Shown piece after piece: positions 59,168 to 64,000 of a stretch of 64,000 nucleotides of DNA (position 1 is its first letter; every line of letters begins with the position of its first letter). Made by a program: the position numbers and the translations under genes. Under the pieces are notes generated by a model. It had not been told where the DNA came from. It searched no databases and saw nothing but the letters and a program-made list of their open reading frames with translations. Origin of the DNA: Periconia sp. R9002 (taxonomy: Eukaryota > Ascomycota > Dothideomycetes > Pleosporales > Periconiaceae); assembly GCA_023627715.1 (NCBI GenBank), contig JAMAHW010000037.1, forward strand, positions 248,001 to 312,000, written 5' to 3'.

Positions 59168-60325
59168 CTACCACTCATTCTCCAACAGCTCCTTCGCAGA
59201 CGGCCGAACCCTCCAATCAAGCTTCATAATCCTGCAAGTGAACTCCTTGTCTTCCTTAATAACCTCCCTCCCAGTAATCCATTGGAAAGGTGTAAAGTCT
59301 TTCCCAGGTAGCTCATTTATAAGCCAAGTCACCACGTGCTCATTCTTCTCGCTGATCAATTCCGCAAATTTTGCGAGGAAAGGTCCAAAGTAGCGATACT
59401 GGTGTTTCCAAACTTCGAGGTTATACTCGTCATGGTCCCGGTCGACGCGTTTTGGCCGAAAAATGTTGAAGTCGCCGCCGTAGATGAGGCTGATGAGCTG
59501 GGGTGGAATTGTTAGTGTTTGTGGGCTAGAATGGAATGATTGCCAACGTTGAGTAGGACACTCTACCAAAGCGAAGTACTAAGAGAAGGACGACCTACCA
59601 CGGTACCGAATGACCACATGTCCGTAGCTGTGTTCCACGGTTCATTCAGCAGCATTTCCGGCGACGACCACATTGGAGACCCCACGAACGTCCCTGATGT
59701 AGCCCATTCCGAATCAGCGGGGTAGCAGCCCCCTAAATCCCCCAATTGAACGTCCGAGAACCTCACATCACTAACTTTTTGAAGGTTCACGGAAACGTTA
59801 TCTAGTTTTACATCTGGTTTTTGTTCTAGTCAGTTGTCTGTGGCTGAACAATTTGCGCAGGTCGTGTACCTGTATGTACATAGTCATCCTCATGAAGAAC
59901 CTTCAACGCTTCCAAAACACGTCGCGAAACGTATTTTATCTCTTTTCTGCTCAGTGGTCGTTCGATTGAAGCTTGGAGGATATCGCTTTCCAGATACTTC
60001 AGAGCGATCGTTGTAGGAGTAGCTGGGTCCTGTATCAAGCATAGGTCGAATGAACGGGGTGCGATGCTGAAAACGTTTGAGGACGTTTCGTTCATTTTCT
60101 ACTCTCGGATGCCTTTCGACGCTTTTGATCGGGACGGTTTCTTGTGCTTGGTTGCTGGGGAATTATGAGGACTGGAGGCGCGTAGGGAGGTGGTTCAGGG
60201 GCCTTCTGGTGACGTACGTACCTGGCAAACCACACGGTTTCATAGACTTGCTTTCTGATGGTGTATTTTCCTAGTGTGCCTTTTAGGATTTGTCCTGTTC
60301 GGAAAAGCGATGGCATTACGGCCAT
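59168..60325 (-). pseudogene. Protein kinase-like gene with a broken reading frame
   Basis: Exons read 60325-60222, 60154-59870, 59813-59599 and 59498-59168, about 310 residues. Kinase landmarks are VPIKSV (ATP-lobe Lys), ENERNVLKRF (alphaC Glu region), RVLEALKVLHEDDYVHTDVK (catalytic loop, HTD for HRD), LGDLGG (for DFG), SPMWSSPEM (APE region) and WSFGTVLISLIYGGDF. Within exon two the frame changes: FIRPMLD is in one frame and IQDPATPTTIALKYL in the next, near 60030. The lengths show one extra base or two missing bases. This could be a real null mutation or a sequence error. A 57-nt intron with a poor donor (GTCCTC) would restore frame but would delete conserved residues. The family is a common fungal Ser/Thr kinase-like group. 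Confidence 0.68.
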
Positions 60326-60661
60326 TTTGGCCAGGCTCGGTACTGCGTTGCATGAGATTGGGTGAACGGTATAGAACCTTAAGATGTGAACGAATGAGTG
60401 TTGACGACACGTTGATAATGTATTTCAATTGGAGATGGATCTGATGTCTACAGATGTTGGATCGTCTAGGCTCTAGATTCATGTATCAATGATTGCAAAT
60501 GGCGAAGTACAAGTTACCCGAGAGCGTACGAAGCTTGAGCTTTGACTACATCGTTTCAGGCAACCAGAGTTCAGCATCATTCAACGAGTACAAAACCAAA
60601 TCACAGTATTTGAAAATATCAATCGCAACTACATGGCACCATATAATCACCATAAGCCCAA
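60326..60661. other. Intergenic gap between kinase-like gene and SET gene
   Basis: 336 bases, no feature seen. Confidence 0.45.
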
Positions 60662-61738
60662 CTACAAGGCTTCACACCTTTCACACCCACAATCAAACCC
60701 CCAATTTCGCTTCAAAATCTGCATACGCTTCCCACGACTCAATCTCCTCTCCTCTCCACTCAAGTACGTGATGCACAGTTCATCGCCCTCCTCAATATCT
60801 CTACCGGCCCGGAAATACCACACTCTGCCCTCGCGTGTCTTCTCGATAGTCGGTGCGCATGAGTGATTGAAGTAAGAAGCCGCAGGCCAACATCCATAAC
60901 CAAAAAACTCGGAGCCATCGTCCTCAAGCGAACGAATGCCGAAGGAATTGTGAGAATCTCGCGTAGAAAGAAGGCGTATTGTTTCCGCTGTAACGTGTGG
61001 TAGAAGAGGAAGCGGTAAGATAGCAAGGAGATGTAAATAGGTGCGCGTAAAAGCGTGGAGGTCGTCGGAACTGTGGTACGGAGTATTGTCGATGGCTAGA
61101 GATACGACGCGATCCCAGTCGTTCGGGTTCTTGTATTTCCAAAGAATACCACTGACGCAGAAGGACATGATATCGGGATTGACGGCCTGCATGAGAGCTT
61201 TTTGCACGGCCTTTCGATGTTGCTTTGTAGGCTTGCCCTCGCCTTCCACGTGGGCGACTCCGTTCCCGTTGCCCAAATTCCGTTCCCCGGCACGAGCGGC
61301 CCGTATCAACTCTGCTTGATCCTTCGTCCCTTCCCATGCTTCGTTGATTTCCTTTGCTTTGGGCCGCGGCATGTCAATTTCTACCAAATCCGAGTCCTCC
61401 TTGCTCCTCCCCTTGGCCAACTTCTCTACCGCTGTCCACGCTTGCACACCTATCCCACCAATCCGTTCCCTCCATTTTGCCTGACATTCCTCGCCACAGA
61501 AGGCAAAGCCCGTGCTTTTATCGCGAACGCTGAGGTCTCTTCCGTATTCATAGCCGAAGCACTCTCCGCAGACTTCACGGCGGTATTCACGGAGTAGGAC
61601 GTCGAGGGTGAGATCGTCGGACCGCCAGATGAGGCTTCCAAAAGGAATGTCTTGCGTTGCGAAGACAGCGCGTCCGCAATGAGGGGTGTCGCGGATTTCG
61701 AAGAGTGGCGATTTTGGAGCACCGGGGGGAAGATCCAT
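60662..61738 (-). CDS. SET-domain protein, Set6/SMYD-like
   Basis: Single exon of 358 residues. The SET domain is split: the start is GRAVFATQDIPFGSLIW (residues 22-38), the insertion includes a degenerate MYND-like cysteine set (CGECFGYEY, FAFCGEECQAKW), and the second half has AASYFNHSCAPT and EEGDELCITYL, followed by a post-SET FDCGCERC. These are the residues that bind S-adenosylmethionine and the target lysine in lysine methyltransferases. Yeast Set6 and SMYD proteins share the layout; the substrate (histone or other) is unknown. No signal peptide. The start at 61738 is the first ATG and places the SET start correctly. Confidence 0.88.
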   Translation of the reverse strand: MDLPPGAPKSPLFEIRDTPHCGRAVFATQDIPFGSLIWRSDDLTLDVLLREYRREVCGECFGYEYGRDLSVRDKSTGFAFCGEECQAKWRERIGGIGVQAWTAVEKLAKGRSKEDSDLVEIDMPRPKAKEINEAWEGTKDQAELIRAARAGERNLGNGNGVAHVEGEGKPTKQHRKAVQKALMQAVNPDIMSFCVSGILWKYKNPNDWDRVVSLAIDNTPYHSSDDLHAFTRTYLHLLAILPLPLLPHVTAETIRLLSTRDSHNSFGIRSLEDDGSEFFGYGCWPAASYFNHSCAPTIEKTREGRVWYFRAGRDIEEGDELCITYLSGEERRLSRGKRMQILKRNWGFDCGCERCEAL

Positions 61739-63067
61739 GGCGAAACGTATGCGTTGAGGGTTGCTAAATGAGTAGATAGAAATAAGGCAGAAAATCTATG
61801 CGTGTCTAATGATCGAATAACAAAATCTATGCACTCCGCGGAATGCTCTACTAAGAATCAATCTATGATGTCGCGTCCAGCGACAAAAAAAACGGAAGAT
61901 GACGGCCGGGGTCAGTTACGTATGTCTCTACTACTCATTTTGGAAGCGGATAACGATGGTATGAAGGCGGCCATGATGATGTTAGTTCTGGATGGAAGAG
62001 GCGTTCACTAGGTGTCGAGAGAGTGTAGTGAGGGAGGAGAGGTTTCAAAAGGGCGACAAATTTGAGTGAGTGGGCGGTCTGGACCCTGAGATGGTGTAGC
62101 ACAGGAGATAAGATTTTAGCGTCGGAGATATGTCAAAGATAACGATAAGACTTTGTGAGAAATATACCGTCGGATTGCGCCCAACGCTTCTAGTGACTTT
62201 GAAGCTAAGACCTGATTACTAGTGTCGGTACGGTATGAACCAGCGAGACCCCCGCTATGCCTATCTCGAGTAGAACCACCGCCGAAGAGGCACGCAAGGC
62301 CGTTTCTTTTAGCAGAGTAGATTGGGCCAGGTTCATAGTGAGAATACCCGTCGAACCGAACCCGAGGCGTGCTAATCTGACTGGCTTTGCGGATATTAAC
62401 CCGTCAAGAGGCGCGGCTCATAATAGAGACCTATCCAGATCGTAGCTGGGTGGCCATTCCCGCTAGCGAGAAATACAGTGTACGAGATCGTGTAAACGAT
62501 GCGCTGTCGAGGGAAGGTATACACGCCGTCGGCGACGATATGGTGGGATGGCGCAGTATGTACACTTTTGGACAATGGACCATCTACCGGAAGGCTTCCC
62601 GCTTAGATGCTCACTGACTCGTATCCTCAAGTGTCCATGGCCATACGTGATTTGAAGCAATCAGCTGGTATGTGTTACACCGTAAGCCGTAGCGAAAGAG
62701 TCGTAGTTCACAGTAGAGGACTTCGCAGCGAGAACCGCTCGATTACATTCCAGTAGATCGTCGACACAAGATACAGTTGCGGTCGCAACTCCGACTACGA
62801 CGACCTTAGCGCAACCGGTCACTCGTCCTTTCGATCCTGTGCGGGACTTGTAAGCGAGCGCCATGGCAGATACGAAGAGCTGAGGAGCAAAGGTAGATCA
62901 CATGCTTCTGTAGGGTACATGTTCGTTCCCGGATAACGACAATATCATTGAATGTAAAAATGGCCGTTGTTGGCTTGGGATTCATATATCGCTGTCACTC
63001 GGTCACACGTTAACAAGTAGGCCATCAAGCGTGAAGTCGTTACCGTCCATACTCACCAACCAGCTGG
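61739..63067. other. Intergenic region with a doubtful small gene
   Basis: About 1.3 kb. Contains the promoter of the SET gene and the weak two-exon candidate at 62257-62617. Nothing else supported. Confidence 0.45.
62257..62617 (+). CDS. Doubtful two-exon hypothetical of 95 residues
   Basis: Exon 62257-62337 (MPISSRTTAEEARKAV...) and exon 62411-62617 (ARLIIETYPDRSWVAIPASE, ending SRLDAH) can be joined in phase 0 over a 73-nt intron with GTGAGA donor and a GCTAATCTGAC branch region, but the acceptor (AAGAG) is poor. The second exon reads like real protein (charged helix, then VGWRSMYTFGQWTIYRK) and I do not recognise it. It could equally be a chance frame or a remnant. Confidence 0.25.
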
Positions 63068-63999
63068 CTAACACGACACTCCGAAGTCCCTACAAATCTC
63101 CCTGCCAACGGCTTTGATCCCTTCCACAATCCACAACTGCGCATTGCTAAAGACCAACACCTTTCCCGGCAAAAACGCAAAGTTGTTCGACTCCACACCG
63201 ATCCAAATCTTCCCAAGCAATGTGCCACCGGGGCTCCAAACGTGCAAACCATCCCCAGCACTGGCCCACACATTCCCATCCGTGTCCGTGTGAATTCCAT
63301 CCGGAAATCCGTTATCTACGTACGCAAATGTGCGACGGTTCGATAGTGTTCGTGCATCCTCTGATATATCAAAAGCATATATGGTACTGGGACGAGTGAA
63401 ATTCTTGTCAAAGTTGACTGCACCTGTGTCGGTGACATAGAGGGTTTTGAGGTCCGGGCTGAATTCGAGGCCGTTGGATTGAGAGAAGCCATCTGCGACC
63501 ACTGCGATCTCACCCGTCGAGGGCGTAAATCGATACACCTGGTTTGGAATTGTGGGGTTTGGGCGGAAGTGTTGGAAGTAGCCGTACTGAGCATCCGTGA
63601 ACCAAAGATCTCCAGTTGCTGGGTGTTGGCGGATATCATTGATACTGGAGAAGTTGCGGCCCAGGTAGTTGTTCAATATGACTTGGGACTCGCCGGTGGA
63701 GGGGTCTACAGAAGTCAATTGCGAGTACGCGTTAAAATCGCCTTCGTCGCAGAAGATGAGACGCGGTGGCGTTGTTCCGTTGCTTTCGCTGCCGGGGGGA
63801 TACCAGTTTGTGCCGCCATTGGCTTCGTTGACGTCCTTGTAGCGCTTAGAGGAAATTGAATAGTTGTTTCCGAGGTCGATGACCGTGACGTTAATTGGGT
63901 TGTCTAAGGATTGGAAATTGGAAGTCACATAGATGGAGTTGGTTTTGCGGTTGTATGTTCCCATCTCGTGGAACGCTTGCCAGTCCAGGTCGTACAATT
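63068..63999 (-). CDS. SMP-30/gluconolactonase-like protein, N terminus beyond window
   Basis: The frame is open to the right edge, so the protein is partial: about 310 C-terminal residues ending RDFGVSC. Beta-propeller repeats of the SMP-30/gluconolactonase family are visible: SINDIRQHPATGDLWFTDAQ, SNGLEFSPDLKTLYVTDTGA and FPDGIHTDTDGNVWASAGDG, with the D/N residues that hold the divalent metal. Fungal members hydrolyse lactones and are often secreted, and several Asn-x-Ser/Thr sites (INVTVI, NGTTP, NFSSI, NFTRP) suggest passage through the secretory route. The substrate is unknown. Confidence 0.88.
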   Translation of the reverse strand, partial: LYDLDWQAFHEMGTYNRKTNSIYVTSNFQSLDNPINVTVIDLGNNYSISSKRYKDVNEANGGTNWYPPGSESNGTTPPRLIFCDEGDFNAYSQLTSVDPSTGESQVILNNYLGRNFSSINDIRQHPATGDLWFTDAQYGYFQHFRPNPTIPNQVYRFTPSTGEIAVVADGFSQSNGLEFSPDLKTLYVTDTGAVNFDKNFTRPSTIYAFDISEDARTLSNRRTFAYVDNGFPDGIHTDTDGNVWASAGDGLHVWSPGGTLLGKIWIGVESNNFAFLPGKVLVFSNAQLWIVEGIKAVGREICRDFGVSC

Positions 64000-64000
64000 G

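Overview
This window is nuclear DNA of a filamentous ascomycete (Pezizomycotina). The evidence is short introns (about 50-90 nt) with GTAAGT/GTATGT-type donors, CTAAC/CTGAC branch sites and CAG/TAG acceptors, GPI-anchored Crh wall enzymes, Spa2 polarity protein, a Ppo oxygenase and Zn2Cys6 regulators. A member of Dothideomycetes is my best guess, but the sequence alone does not fix the class. I rebuilt exons by eye; most spliced models below are supported by reading phase and by family motifs crossing the junctions. One 10-base N gap lies at 19490-19499.

Layout. 0-9 kb: a small ubiquitin-like-fold hypothetical, a secreted LicD/Mnn4-type protein, an intron-bearing tRNA-Gln and a Tri3/CAT-fold acyltransferase. 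9-19 kb: a long empty stretch, then a GPI-anchored GH16 Crh transglycosylase, a small Cys-rich protein and a secreted M28 aminopeptidase. 18.2-20.3 kb: a gene-free stretch with a 20-nt C run, the N gap, a 32-nt inverted repeat and a 24-nt G run. 20-29 kb: an APC-type (Mup1-like) amino-acid permease, a GH43 glycosidase and the polarisome scaffold Spa2. 30-34 kb: a chromatin pair, with an ING/PHD protein divergent from an unknown acidic protein followed by a Hos2 class I histone deacetylase. 35-43.4 kb: a Zn2Cys6 regulator, a D-2-hydroxyacid dehydrogenase, an APH-type phosphotransferase and a small secreted Cys protein. 43.4-49.2 kb: a gene-poor, AT-rich-looking island with a DUF6540-type gene, an intron-bearing tRNA-Gly and two short tandem repeats. 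49-64 kb: a secreted GH3 beta-glucosidase, an intact fused dioxygenase-P450 (Ppo), an unknown 630-residue protein, a protein kinase whose frame is broken, a SET/MYND-like protein and an SMP-30-like protein that runs off the right edge.

The genes are mostly housekeeping or common secreted enzymes without an obvious shared pathway. Functional groupings are loose: wall remodelling and polarity (Crh, LicD, Spa2), chromatin (ING, Hos2, SET) and plant or glucan polymer breakdown (GH43, GH3, M28). I see no CRISPR, no intact transposon and no convincing secondary-metabolite cluster. The observations most worth checking are the possible in-frame fusion of the acidic protein to Hos2, the kinase frame break, and the accessory-looking island at 43-49 kb.
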